Assembly (NCBI GenBank): GCA_910585815.1
Contig: CAJUFJ010000009.1
Span: 8,482-72,481, forward strand
Source of the DNA: an uncultured Oscillospiraceae bacterium
Lineage (GTDB): Bacteria > Bacillota > Clostridia > Oscillospirales > Oscillospiraceae
DNA length: 64,000 nucleotides
Reading direction: 5' to 3'
The translations under genes were made by a program, and so were the position numbers. This document shows, piece after piece, positions 50,931-61,200 of this stretch (position 1 is the stretch's first letter; every line of letters begins with the position of its first letter). Below the pieces are notes generated by a model. The model saw only the letters and a program-made list of their open reading frames with translations, searched no databases and was not told the DNA's origin.

Positions 50931-51890
50931 TCATTCCTCCTCGCCGCTGCCGGCGTCCTGGGCCGCCTGGGCGGCCAGCCGCTCTACAAACAGCTCCTTT
51001 TTTCCGCCCCGATACTTCCACAGGGCCCAGACCAGCGTCCCTCCGGCCAGCACGCAGGTGACGGCTGCCAGCAGCTGGGACACCCGGATGGACGCGCCGA
51101 ACAGCTCCCAACCGAACAGGTACAGGCTGTCGGTGCGCAGGCCCTCGATCCAGGCCCGGCCCAGGCCGTACCAGAAGAAGTAGAACAGGAAGCACTCCCC
51201 GTCAAACCGCCGCCGTTTTCCCATCCAATAGACCACAATCAGGCCCACAAGGTTCCAGGCGGACTCGTAAAAGAAGGTGGGATGTACCCCCAGCGCCCCG
51301 CTGAGGATGGCCTCATAGCCCGCTTGGTCCACATAGCCGTTTTGCAGCATCTCCGCCGCGATGGAGGGCCCGCACATCCGCCAGGGCAGGGCGGTGGCGG
51401 AGCCGTAGGCCTCCACATTTATAAAGTTGCCCCACCGGCCGATAAGCTGGCCGATGAACAGCCCGTGGACCCCCAGGTCGGCGTAGGCCAGAAAGCTGAG
51501 CTTCTTTTTCCGGCAGAAGATCAGCAGCACGATAGCCGACGAGATGATGGCCCCGTAGATGGCCAGTCCGCCGTCCCCGTAGTTGACGATGCGGCCCCAG
51601 TCCAGGGAGCCGTCCCCCCGGCGGTACATATCCAGGTTGAACACCACATAGTACACCCGGATGGCCACCAGGGCAGCGGGGACGGCAAAGAGCATCATGT
51701 CGATGATGTTGTCCTCGGTGATGCCGAAGCGCTTACCCCAGCGGGAGCACAGATACACCGCCAGAATCAGGCCGCAGGTGATAATGACCCCATACCAGTA
51801 GACCGGCCGGTCCAGAACCGGGAGGGTAAAGGCCACCCGATTCAGGGTAAACTCCAGCCCCAGGTCGGGAAAGGATACCGTGTTGATCAT
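50931..51890 (-). CDS. lgt: Prolipoprotein diacylglyceryl transferase
   Basis: A 319-residue membrane enzyme that adds diacylglycerol to the lipobox cysteine of prolipoproteins. About seven membrane helices, the signature GQLIGRWGNFINVEAYG, and HPTFFYESAWNL. It overlaps the ymfH stop by four bases, and folD follows after three. It is slightly longer than many homologues because of a basic and acidic C-terminal tail (GGKKELFVERLAAQAAQDAG). Confidence 0.95.
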   Translation of the reverse strand: MINTVSFPDLGLEFTLNRVAFTLPVLDRPVYWYGVIITCGLILAVYLCSRWGKRFGITEDNIIDMMLFAVPAALVAIRVYYVVFNLDMYRRGDGSLDWGRIVNYGDGGLAIYGAIISSAIVLLIFCRKKKLSFLAYADLGVHGLFIGQLIGRWGNFINVEAYGSATALPWRMCGPSIAAEMLQNGYVDQAGYEAILSGALGVHPTFFYESAWNLVGLIVVYWMGKRRRFDGECFLFYFFWYGLGRAWIEGLRTDSLYLFGWELFGASIRVSQLLAAVTCVLAGGTLVWALWKYRGGKKELFVERLAAQAAQDAGSGEEE

Positions 51891-53164
51891 GTCTCCTCCT
51901 TCGCTCGGACCACCGACAGGGCGGTACGCTCCTCAGTCACCCAATTAGCGATCAGCTCCTCCGCCTCCTCCTGGGTGATGGCGTCAAAGAGGTCGGCAAA
52001 GCGCAGGAAATCATAGCCCGCGAAGAAGGACTGGGCCTGGCCCACGCACAGGTGCTCAAAGGAGTTCAGCCCCCGCACCCGGTTGCCGTAAACTCCCTTC
52101 TTCACCCGCTCCCAGAGGGCCCTGTCGGCCCCCTCCCGGCCGATGCGGGCGGCCTCCCCGGCCACCGCCATGCGGACGGCCTCCGGGTCCCGGGACTCCC
52201 CGTTTGCCGCCATAAAGGCGCACCCGAAGCTGTCCTCGTAGCCATAGCCGAACTCCTGGTTGATAAGCCCCTCCCGGTACAGCCTGGCATACAGGGGGCT
52301 GGAGCTACCCAGCAGTATCTCCAGGGCCAGCTCGGCCACCAGCTCCTGGCGCAGGCGGTCCTCCCCCTTCCTCGGGGCGTCCCCCTTATAGCCCAGGTGG
52401 AAAATGGGGGCGGACACCTCCATCCGCTCCTCGATAAGGCTCCGGGCCGCCCGGGGCTCCTCCTTCTCGCCATAATCCTTGGCGGCGATGGGGCCCGCCT
52501 CCTTGGGGAGAATCTCCCGGGCTACGCCGCAGATGCGCTCCGGGTCCACCGGACCGGCCACGCACAGCACCATATTGGCCGGGTCGTAGAAGGCCTTGTG
52601 ACAAGCGTAGAGGGTCTCGGGAGTGATCTGGGCGATGGACTCCACGCTGCCCGCCACACTCACCCGGATGGGGTGGTGCTTGTAGAGCGCGGCCATCAGG
52701 TTCATAAAGCACTTCCAGTCGGGGTTGTCCTCGATCATGCCGATCTCCTGGCCGATGATGCCCCGCTCCTTGTCCACGCTCTCCTGGGTGAACCAGGGGA
52801 CGGACACAAAGGACAGCAGGATGCGGAGGTTTTCCTCAAACTTCTCGGTGGAGTCGAAGTAGTAGCCGGTGATGTCGTCGCTGGTAAAGGCGTTGGGGCT
52901 GGCCCCGTTGGCAGCCAGGTCCTGAAGGGCGTTGCCCTCCTCGGTGTCAAACATCTTGTGCTCCAGATAGTGGGCCACCCCGGCGGGGGTGTTGTGCCAC
53001 TCCCCGTTCAGGCAAAAGCGCATATCCATGCCGCCGTAGTTGGTGGCGAAAAAGGCGTAGGACTTTTGAAACTCGGGCTTGGGGAAGACAAACACATGCA
53101 GGCCGTTTTCCAGCTTCTCATGGTACATGGTCTCCCCCACCCGGGCAAAGGAACATTTTTCCAT
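51887..53164 (-). CDS. ymfH: M16-family peptidase, YmfH-like
   Basis: A 425-residue M16 protein with the inverted zinc motif HYLEH (HxxEH) in AGVAHYLEHKMF and a downstream acidic zinc ligand region (ERGIIGQEIGM), so it should be catalytic. In Firmicutes it pairs with YmfF; current databases link these to EF-P 5-aminopentanol modification because of work on the ymf locus of B. subtilis, but the substrate is not established. It starts three bases after the ymfF stop. Confidence 0.88.
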   Translation of the reverse strand: MEKCSFARVGETMYHEKLENGLHVFVFPKPEFQKSYAFFATNYGGMDMRFCLNGEWHNTPAGVAHYLEHKMFDTEEGNALQDLAANGASPNAFTSDDITGYYFDSTEKFEENLRILLSFVSVPWFTQESVDKERGIIGQEIGMIEDNPDWKCFMNLMAALYKHHPIRVSVAGSVESIAQITPETLYACHKAFYDPANMVLCVAGPVDPERICGVAREILPKEAGPIAAKDYGEKEEPRAARSLIEERMEVSAPIFHLGYKGDAPRKGEDRLRQELVAELALEILLGSSSPLYARLYREGLINQEFGYGYEDSFGCAFMAANGESRDPEAVRMAVAGEAARIGREGADRALWERVKKGVYGNRVRGLNSFEHLCVGQAQSFFAGYDFLRFADLFDAITQEEAEELIANWVTEERTALSVVRAKEET

Positions 53165-53167
53165 GGC

Positions 53168-54451
53168 TCAGTCCTCCTTTCCTTTCAGGAAATAAATGGT
53201 ATCCAGCTGCAGCTTTTGGGCGGCGGCGGCCACCTGCTCCCGGGTGACGGCCTCCAGCCGGGCGGCCAGCTCTTTGGGGGATTCCTCCAGCCCCGCGGTC
53301 GTCTGGCCCAGCCAGTACTCCTCCTGGCGGCTCTGCTCGTCCAGAATGGCCATGCAGGCCCCAATCAGGGTGCGGCGGGAGCCCTCCAGCTCCCAGTCCT
53401 CAATCTCTCCCCGCTTGACGGCCTCCAGCTGGGCCAGGATCTCGTCCCGGGCGGTCTGGTACTTGTCAAACTCGATACCCGAGGACACCAGCACCAGCCC
53501 CTTCATCTTCTCCAGCGTGGCGCTGGCGTAGTAGCACAGGGACAGCTTTTCCCGCACGTTCATAAACAGCTTGGACAGGGTGGTGCCGCCGAAGACGGCG
53601 GTGGCCAGGTAGAGGACAGGGAAGTCCTCCTCCCAGCAGGTGAGTCCCCCGGTGCGAAAGCCCAGGGCCAGCTTGCCCTGGCTCACGTCCATGGCCTCCT
53701 CCACCACAATGGGCTCGGGGCCGGCAGACACCCGCACGTCGCAGGCGGGGTCAATCCGGTCCTCGTTCACCGGCAGGCCCTCCAGGGCGGCGCGCAGGGC
53801 CTCCGCCACCCGGTCGGGCTGGGCGGAGCCGCAGTAGTAGACCTCCACCTGGGCGGTGCGCAGCAGTTGCTGATACCGCTCCCACAGGCTCTCCGGGGTG
53901 ATGGCGGCCACGCTGGCCTCGTCCCCCAGCCGGTCCACCCCGTAGGCCTCGTATTTACACATCTCCTGGGTGAGGCGCTGGGTGGCGTAGGTCCGCTTGT
54001 CGTTAATCTGGGCCCGGATGCGGTCGATGAGATTGGCCTTCTCCCCGGCGGTGTAGTCCGCGCGGAAGACCCCCTTCTCGGTGCAGGGCTTTAGGAGCAG
54101 CTCCCCCAGCAGGGCGGCGGCAGGCTCCAGAATCCTCTCCCCCTTCAGGGCGTAGGCGTCATCCAGAAAGCTGGCCGCAAAGCCCACGCACTGGGTCTCC
54201 CCCCGCTTGCGCACAGCGGGCTCCACGGCCCCGCCGTACAGCTCATCCAGGGCGGCGGACAGGGCCTCCATGTCCGGATGGACGGCGGTGCCCCGGCGCA
54301 GAACCTCGGGAATCAGGGCGTTGGCCCCGGCGGTCTCTTTCGTCAGAGGGGCCAGCAGGGTGATGGACAGATAGGAGCTCTTAAACTTACTGGTATGCAC
54401 CGCACGCAGCCATACCCCGGGAAACAGCTCCCGGCGAGTCACTTGTGACAT
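53168..54451 (-). CDS. ymfF: M16-family protein, YmfF-like (inactive partner)
   Basis: A 427-residue M16-fold protein. At the place of the zinc motif it reads VLRRGTAVHPDMEAL, without HxxEH, so it is probably the non-catalytic half of a YmfF/YmfH heterodimer, as in other two-subunit M16 proteases. ATG 54451 (MSQVTRRELFPGVWL) is preferred over the frame opening at 54541. A possible promoter lies at 54503-54532. First gene of the ymfF-ymfH-lgt-folD run. Confidence 0.86.
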   Translation of the reverse strand: MSQVTRRELFPGVWLRAVHTSKFKSSYLSITLLAPLTKETAGANALIPEVLRRGTAVHPDMEALSAALDELYGGAVEPAVRKRGETQCVGFAASFLDDAYALKGERILEPAAALLGELLLKPCTEKGVFRADYTAGEKANLIDRIRAQINDKRTYATQRLTQEMCKYEAYGVDRLGDEASVAAITPESLWERYQQLLRTAQVEVYYCGSAQPDRVAEALRAALEGLPVNEDRIDPACDVRVSAGPEPIVVEEAMDVSQGKLALGFRTGGLTCWEEDFPVLYLATAVFGGTTLSKLFMNVREKLSLCYYASATLEKMKGLVLVSSGIEFDKYQTARDEILAQLEAVKRGEIEDWELEGSRRTLIGACMAILDEQSRQEEYWLGQTTAGLEESPKELAARLEAVTREQVAAAAQKLQLDTIYFLKGKED

Positions 54452-54502
54452 ATCCTTTGTTTCCTTTCTTTGAAAGAAAATTTTTTCTTTGACAGCTGGA
54501 TT

Positions 54503-54532
54503 ATCATACCACAGTTGGCACATAAAAGTAAA
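54503..54532 (-). promoter_or_regulatory. Possible promoter of the ymfF operon
   Basis: Minus strand: TTTACT (54532-54527), 18 bases, TATGAT (54508-54503). Confidence 0.5.
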
Positions 54533-54582
54533 GTTTTCCAAAAAATTTTGCTGCGGGGTGGCAAACCGGGAAAGGCCGCAGT

Positions 54583-54588
54583 ATAATA
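54583..54588 (+). promoter_or_regulatory. -10 box of the methyltransferase gene
   Basis: TATAAT 25 bases before the ATG; the -35 region has no good match. Confidence 0.45.
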
Positions 54589-54613
54589 ACGGTAATGAAA
54601 GGAGGGGATGGCC

Positions 54614-55240
54614 ATGCTAAACCAGCCAAAGGATTTTTGGAACATGCGGGCCCGGACCTATGACCGGACCTCCGGCCAAACCTATGCCGAAACCTATGAC
54701 AGAACGGCGGAGCTCTCCCTGCGCTATCTGAAGCCCTCCCACCGGGTGCTGGAGTTCGCCTGCGGCACGGGACTGCTCACCCTGCGGATAGCCCCCCATG
54801 TGGCCCATCTCCGGGGCATCGACATCTCCCCCCAGATGGCGGACATTGCCCGGGAAAAGGCCCGGGACCTGGCCCACGTGGAGATCACCAACACCGACCT
54901 CTTTGACCCCTGCCTGGAGCCGGGAAGCTTCGACGCGGTGTGTGCCTACAATGTGCTGCTCTACCTCCCCGACCTGCCCGCCGCCCTGGCCCGCATCCGG
55001 GCGCTGCTCAAACCCGGGGGGGCCTTCCTCTCCGCCACCGACTGCCTGGGCTCCCGGCCCTCGGTGATGGGGCTGAAAAAGCTGGTACATAGCCACACCG
55101 GGAAAATGCCCTATGTGGCCTTCTTCACCCAGCGGGGGCTGGAGCGGAAGATCGCCCGGAGCGGCTTTGACATATTGGAGCGGGAGAATCTCTATCCCAA
55201 TCCGCCCAACCTGTTTGTGGCCGCCCGGGTCAAACCGTAA
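54614..55240 (+). CDS. Class I SAM-dependent methyltransferase
   Basis: A 208-residue Rossmann-fold methyltransferase with SAM motif I VLEFACGTGLLTLRIAP, GIDISPQMADIAREKA and a post-II FDAVCAYNVLLYLPDLPAAL. It is closest in style to small-molecule or ubiquinone/menaquinone-type methyltransferases; substrate unknown. ATG 54614 is preferred to 54608 because AAAGGAGG then has eight-base spacing. Its 3' end overlaps the convergent glucan synthase gene by 11 bases. Confidence 0.85.
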   Translation: MLNQPKDFWNMRARTYDRTSGQTYAETYDRTAELSLRYLKPSHRVLEFACGTGLLTLRIAPHVAHLRGIDISPQMADIAREKARDLAHVEITNTDLFDPCLEPGSFDAVCAYNVLLYLPDLPAALARIRALLKPGGAFLSATDCLGSRPSVMGLKKLVHSHTGKMPYVAFFTQRGLERKIARSGFDILERENLYPNPPNLFVAARVKP

Positions 55241-58200
55241 CCTCCAGCCGGTGGTCCCCCGTCAGCCCCGCCAGCGGCACCCCCTCCTTAACCGCTTTTC
55301 CGTCCAGAACGGCGGCGTAGGTCCCGGTGCGCCGGACGGCAATGGTCAGCGTCCCTTTGGGCAGCTCCCACTTCGCCTCATACCCCGGCCAGTCCGGGGG
55401 CAGGTTGGGCTCCACCGTAAGCCGGTTTTCCGTCACCCGCAGCCCCAGCAGCTCCTGCACGGCCACCTGCCAGTACCACCCCGCCGCCCCGGTATACCAG
55501 CTCCACCCCGCCCGGCCCACCCGGCCGGGGGCGTAGGACACGTCGGCGGCAATCACATAGGGCTCCGCCCGGTAGATATCCGTCCTGTGGCCCTCCGGCA
55601 GGAGGGCCTTTAAAATGGCCCAGCCGTCCGCCGGGCGGTCCAGCCGGAAGCAGGCCATGGCCAGCCACACCGAGGCGTGGGTATACTGTCCGCCGTTCTC
55701 CCGCACGCCGGCGGGGTAGCCCTTGATATAGCCGGGGTCCTTGTCCCCCTGGCCGTCAAAGGCCGGGTCAAAGAGGCGGACCACCCCGGCCTCCCGGTCA
55801 AAGAGCCGGTCCAGTGCGGCGGAGACGGCCTGATCCCCCCGTTTCCGGTCCGTCCCACCGGGGAACAGGGCGAAGGACTGGGCGATGGAGTCGATCTGGC
55901 ACTGGCCGCTCTCCGCCGAGCCCAGGGGGGTGCCGTCCGCGTAGTAGCCCCGGCGGTACCAACCGCCGTCCCAGGCGCTCTGGGCCGCCTGAATCAGGAC
56001 GTCGGCCTGGCGCAGCAGGTCATCGGCCCGGGCCTCCTCGTCCATCCGGCGGCACAGGACGGCGAAATCCTGCAACACCGCCGCCAGAAACCAGGTGAGC
56101 CACTCCGACTCCCCCTCCACCTTGTCCATGCCGTCGTTCCAGTCGCCGCCCCCCATCCGGGCCAGACCCTGTGGGCCCGTCCCCCGGCCCAGGGCGCAGA
56201 GGATGGCCGCGAGGCCGTGGCGGTAGAGGGATTCCCGGACCTCGCTCACCCCGGGGACCTCATACCGGTCCTTCTCCCCCAGCTCCAGGGACCTGGCGGC
56301 GAGATAGGGGACCTCCTCCTCCAAAACGGACCAGTCCCCGGTGACGGTGCAGTACCGGCATAGCACCCAGGGCAGCCACAGCAGATCATCGGAGATGCGG
56401 GTACGCACACCCGCCCCCTGGGGTGGGTGCCACCAGTGCTGCACGTCGCCCTCCTCAAACTGCCGGGAAGCGGCCAGCAGCAGCTGCTCCCGGGTCCGCT
56501 CCGGCCAGCAATAGACCAGGGCGGCCGAATCCTGAAGCTGATCCCGGAAGCCGAAGGCCCCGCCGTTCTGGTACTGGCTGGTGCGGGCCATCAGGCGGCA
56601 GGCAATCACCTGATAGAGACACCAGCCGTTCAAATATCGGTCCAGGGCCCCGTCCGGGGTGGTGACTGTAAGGCCAGATACCTTGTCACCCCACCAGGCC
56701 AGGGTACGCTCCTGCTCTGCCCGGAAATCCTCCCGGAAGAAGCGGGAGCAGGGCCGCCCCGCCCTCTCCTTGGTCACCAGTGAGACGGGCTGGCCGTCGT
56801 TCAGGGCGGCGGAGAGGGGTTCCCCCTCCCCTAGCTGGTAAACCAGCCTCCCGGAGGCCCCGGTGAGGGTAAACCGGAGGATACGCCTGTTTTCATCCAT
56901 CGGCACGAACCCCTCAACCACCAGTAGGGGCGGCCTGTGGCCGCCCGTTTTTGAGGTCTCCTCCAGCTTCTTCTCCCACCGGGCGAAGCCGGGACCGTAG
57001 GTGACGGCACAGGGACAGCCGTCCCCGGCGGCGAAGACCGGAATATCCTGGCCGTTTAAGTTTACCATAATTGTTTCCTGTCCACCCACCGCCAGGGTGT
57101 CGTTGCCCCAGGGGGACAGCCTGCCCTCCCGGGCGTTGCCCCCGGACCAGAGGAAGCCCGCCCCGGTCTCGTCGGTGAGCCAGCCGAAATTCGGGTTACA
57201 TAACACCTGGCTCCACCCCACCGGTGGCAGCTGCTCCCCGCAGTGGATGGTGACGGTATCCCCCTCCATCGTCCAGAGGGCGGGGTCCGGGGACAGGTTC
57301 ACCGGGGCCGGCGGGGTAATTATCTCAGATTTGAACGGGCCGTCAAGGGCACCGTCCTCTACAGGCAGCACAGCCTTCGCCCAGGCCAGCACCACCGGGG
57401 CGGCGTCGGGATTGGCCAGGTGGATGCCCCCCCTGGCCCCCAGAACCGACTCCGCCCCCAGCTTTTTCAGCTCCTCGGTCAGAGCGGAGCGGAGGGGACG
57501 GCGGTAGTCGCCTCCCTCCTCCAGCAGGAGGACCAGGTCGAAGGGATAACCCGCCCGGCTGAGAAACTGGTGCCACCGGCACCACAGGGCGGCCTGCTCC
57601 ACGTCGTCCGGCCCGGACAGCTGCCCGGCGGCGATGGGCAGATCCCCGGAGATGCCATAGGGCCACAGGGCGTTTTGCGGCGGGCGCTCCGCCCCCTCCT
57701 CCGCCGACGCCAGCCGGGCCAGCAGGCCGAAGGCGGCCAGGGCCTCCCCCTCGCTGAGGGCCAGCTTCTGGGCGAGAGGGGCCAGAGAGGCGGGGCCCCC
57801 CTCCCTGCCCTCCACCATCCTCCGGCTTCCCGCCTGGGCGGCGGCGGGGCTGTCCCCCAGCGCCAGGGCCATGGAAAAGCGGCCCTTTTCCCCCTCTTTC
57901 AAAGAAACCGGGATGCGGACCATGAGGCAGGGGTCGGACCCTGCTCCGTTCTCGAGAGGTCCCGATGTTCGATTTGCCAGGGCCCGCAGCCCGCCCCGGC
58001 CCAGGGCGGCGGACCGGTCCAGACTAGCGGAGGCGTTCTCCCCTGTCCAAGCAGCGGAGAGATAGGGCCCCTCCTCATTCCCCCGGGGACGGCGGTGGAA
58101 CAGGGCCCCGTTCCCCTCCAGAGAGCACTCCAAAAACAGCCGGGAGAAGGCGGGGTGGGCGTCGAAGTCTCGCTGGGAGCACAGGACGGGTTCACAATAG

Positions 58201-61200
58201 AACAGCAGTTCCCCCTCCAGCCTTTTTTTCCCCTTCCAGGTCAGCTCCACCCGGCGCAGTTCCCCGTTCTCCCGCCGGGGGACGGTCAGGGCGATCCGGA
58301 CGGACAGGCCGTCCTTCTCCGCGTACCAGCTGGCCCCCGAGGCGTCAAAGGTCCAGCGGCAGGCCGTCCCGCTCTGGTACAGGGGGGCGGGGGTCAGTCC
58401 CATCAGCCCGCTGGGGCCGTTGAAGAAAACCGACACCCCGGCGGGGGCGCAGTACTCCCCCGGCCGGGCCAGGGTGATTGCATTTTCCCCCGCTCGGGAC
58501 ATGGTCAGGCCGTTGTCGCAGGCCAGCAGGCTGTAACTGCCATTGGACAGCAGGTGACACTGGGGGTACCTTCGGCCGAAGCCCTCCCCATCCCGGACCA
58601 GGGCGGGACCGGCGGCGGGGCGGAATTTGGCGGGAACGTCCCGCTCCTCCTGTCTCATAATGGGGGTGCCCACCGGCACCCGCTCCTGGAGCAGCTCCCG
58701 GTAGGCGGACATGTCGCAGTCCTTCATGAATCGCTTCTGCATCACATTGTCCCGCAGGACGTTGTCAATCGCCACCAGGCTCATTCCCAGGTGGTGGGAC
58801 ATATAGGAGCGTACCACCTCCCGGTCTTCCTCCCCGGACAGACGGGCAGGGGTGTAGTCCACCGCCTCGTACAGGCCGTAGCGGCCCTCCAGCCCCATGT
58901 CCCGCAGGCGGCGGAGGTTTCTCAAAGCGCTGCGGGGGGCCAGCAGCAGGGCCAGGAAGGAGGAGTAGGGCGACACCACCAGCTCAGTGTCCAGCCCCCG
59001 CTTCAGCCCCAGGGCCTGGACCCCGTGAGCCTTGTACTGGTAGTTCATCCCGGGGTCGAAGGCGTAGAAGCCCGATTCCGAGATGCCCCAGGGACGCTTT
59101 GTCTTGTACCCCCGCCGCTTTTGGGCATAGACGCAGAAGGACAGGGTCTCATAGAGGAAGGAGTTGGGCTCGCAGGGCAGCAGCAGATTGGGCATGAAAT
59201 ACTCGAACATAGTGCCCGTCCAGGAGGCCATACCGCAGTAGTCGTTGTCCCCCAGCAGCATCCGGCCCAGCCGGCGCCAGTGGCGGGCGGGGACCTCCCC
59301 CCGGGCCACTGAGATAAAGCTGGTCTGCCGGGCCTCGCTGGCCATCAGGTCGTAAAAGCCGTCGGTGAGCCTTTCCTGTTCCACCTCATAGCCGATGGAG
59401 AACAGCCGCCGTTCTCTGTCGAAAAGCGGGGCGCAGTCCATGGCGTTGGACAGCTTTTCCGCCCGCTGGGCCAGGGCAGTCTCCCCCCACTGGTACAGCC
59501 CCTCCCGCAGGGCAATGAGGCAGCCCCGCAGGTTACCGCTGTCCACGGTGGACACATACCTGGGGTGGAGGGGCTTGGCGGAGGAGGTGTCATACCAGTT
59601 GTACAGGTGTCCCTTCCACTTGTCCAGCCCTTCCACCGTGTCCAGGATATGGGAAATCAGCTCCACCGCCCGCTTTCGGGGCAGGATGTCCAGATCGGCC
59701 GCCGCCATGGCGGACAGCAGAGCCATGCCGATGTTGGTGGGGGAGGTCCGCCGGGCCAGAACGGGGCCGGGCTGCTCCTGCCAGTTGTCCGGGGGGAGGT
59801 AGTGGTCCTCCTCCCGGAGAAATTTGTCAAAGTAGCGCCAGATGAGGGTGGCCTGATGGAGGAGAAAGGCCCGGTCAGCGGGGGGCAGGGCCTTTCCATG
59901 ACCAGAGGGCCGGCTCACCGCCCAGGCCAGGACGGGGGCCAGCAGCCAGACCAGTCCCACCGCCCTCCCAAACCGGAGCTGAGCGAACAGGACCACAAAA
60001 ATGCCCACAGCCGCCGAAAACCAGGCCTTTTTGTAGTAGAAGGGGATGCTCCCCTTCCCCTTCTCCGTCTGGGCGGCGGTGACCCAGGCCAGCAGATTTT
60101 TGTGGGACACCGTCATCCGCCACAGGGCGGAACAGACGGCCGTCAGTGAGATATAGGCCTGGTAGGGCAGGAAAATCAGCTGGATGGCCGTCTGCAAAAT
60201 GGCCCCGGCCAGGCCGGCGATGACGGTGGAGTGGTAGCGCCGCCGCTTGCCGGAGCGGCGCACCGCCAGCTCCGCCCCGGACAGCAGCAGGTTAGAGGCG
60301 GCGGCCACCACCGCCACTCCCCCCGCCCAGGCGAAGACCGTCCCGGAAAAGCACATGCCCAGCACCAGGGTCAGCAAGGTAAAGATGGGGGACAGGGACC
60401 GGCGCAGGTTGTCCAGAATCTTCCACTTGGCCAAGGGCGGCAGCGGGTTGTCCTCCCGGCCCCCCTGCCCGTCGGGCACCCGCCGACCCAGCCAGGGCAG
60501 CAACTGCCAGTCCCCCCGAATCCACCGGTGGAGCCGGGCAAAATAGCCGTACACCTGCCAGGGGCAGCCGTCGGTGAGCTCCACCTCCCCCAGCAGGCCC
60601 GCCCGGAGGTAGCTGCCCTCCAGAAGGTCGTGGGACAGGATAGCGTTGTCGGGGAAGCGGTCGCTGAGGCAGGTATAAAAGGCATCTACAGAAAAGACCC
60701 CTTTACCGGTGTAGGTGCCCTGGTCAAAGAGGTCGTGGTACACGTCGCTGGCGGCGGAGCCGTAGGGGTCCACGCCCCCCAGCCCGCCGAAAATCTTGGC
60801 AAAAAATGATTTGTTGGCCGCCTCCAGCTCCACCGCCACCCGGGGCTGAAACAGGGCGTGTCCGGCGGTGACAATCCTCTTTTTCGGGTCGATCACCGGC
60901 TGGTTCAGGGGGTGGAGCATGGCCCCGGTGAGCTCCCGGGCGGTGCCCACATTGAGGCTGGTGTCTGAATCCAGGGTGATCACACAGTTCACTTCCCTCA
61001 GCCAGCCCCGCTCCCCCGCCTTCACCTCCAGGCCGGTGTGCTTCCCCTTCAGCAGGCGAACCAGCTCGGTGAGAGCCCCCCGCTTCCGCTCCCAGCCCAT
61101 GTAGCGCTCGTCCCGCTTGCTGAAGGCCGGGGTGCGGAAAAAGAGGTAAAAGCCCCCGCCGTACTTCTCGTTGAGGGCGTCAATCACTTTGCGGGCGCTG

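Noticed and set aside
57243..59312. 689-codon plus-strand frame inside the glucan synthase gene
   Set aside because: Shadow of a gene with continuous domain structure; composition is typical of antisense frames.
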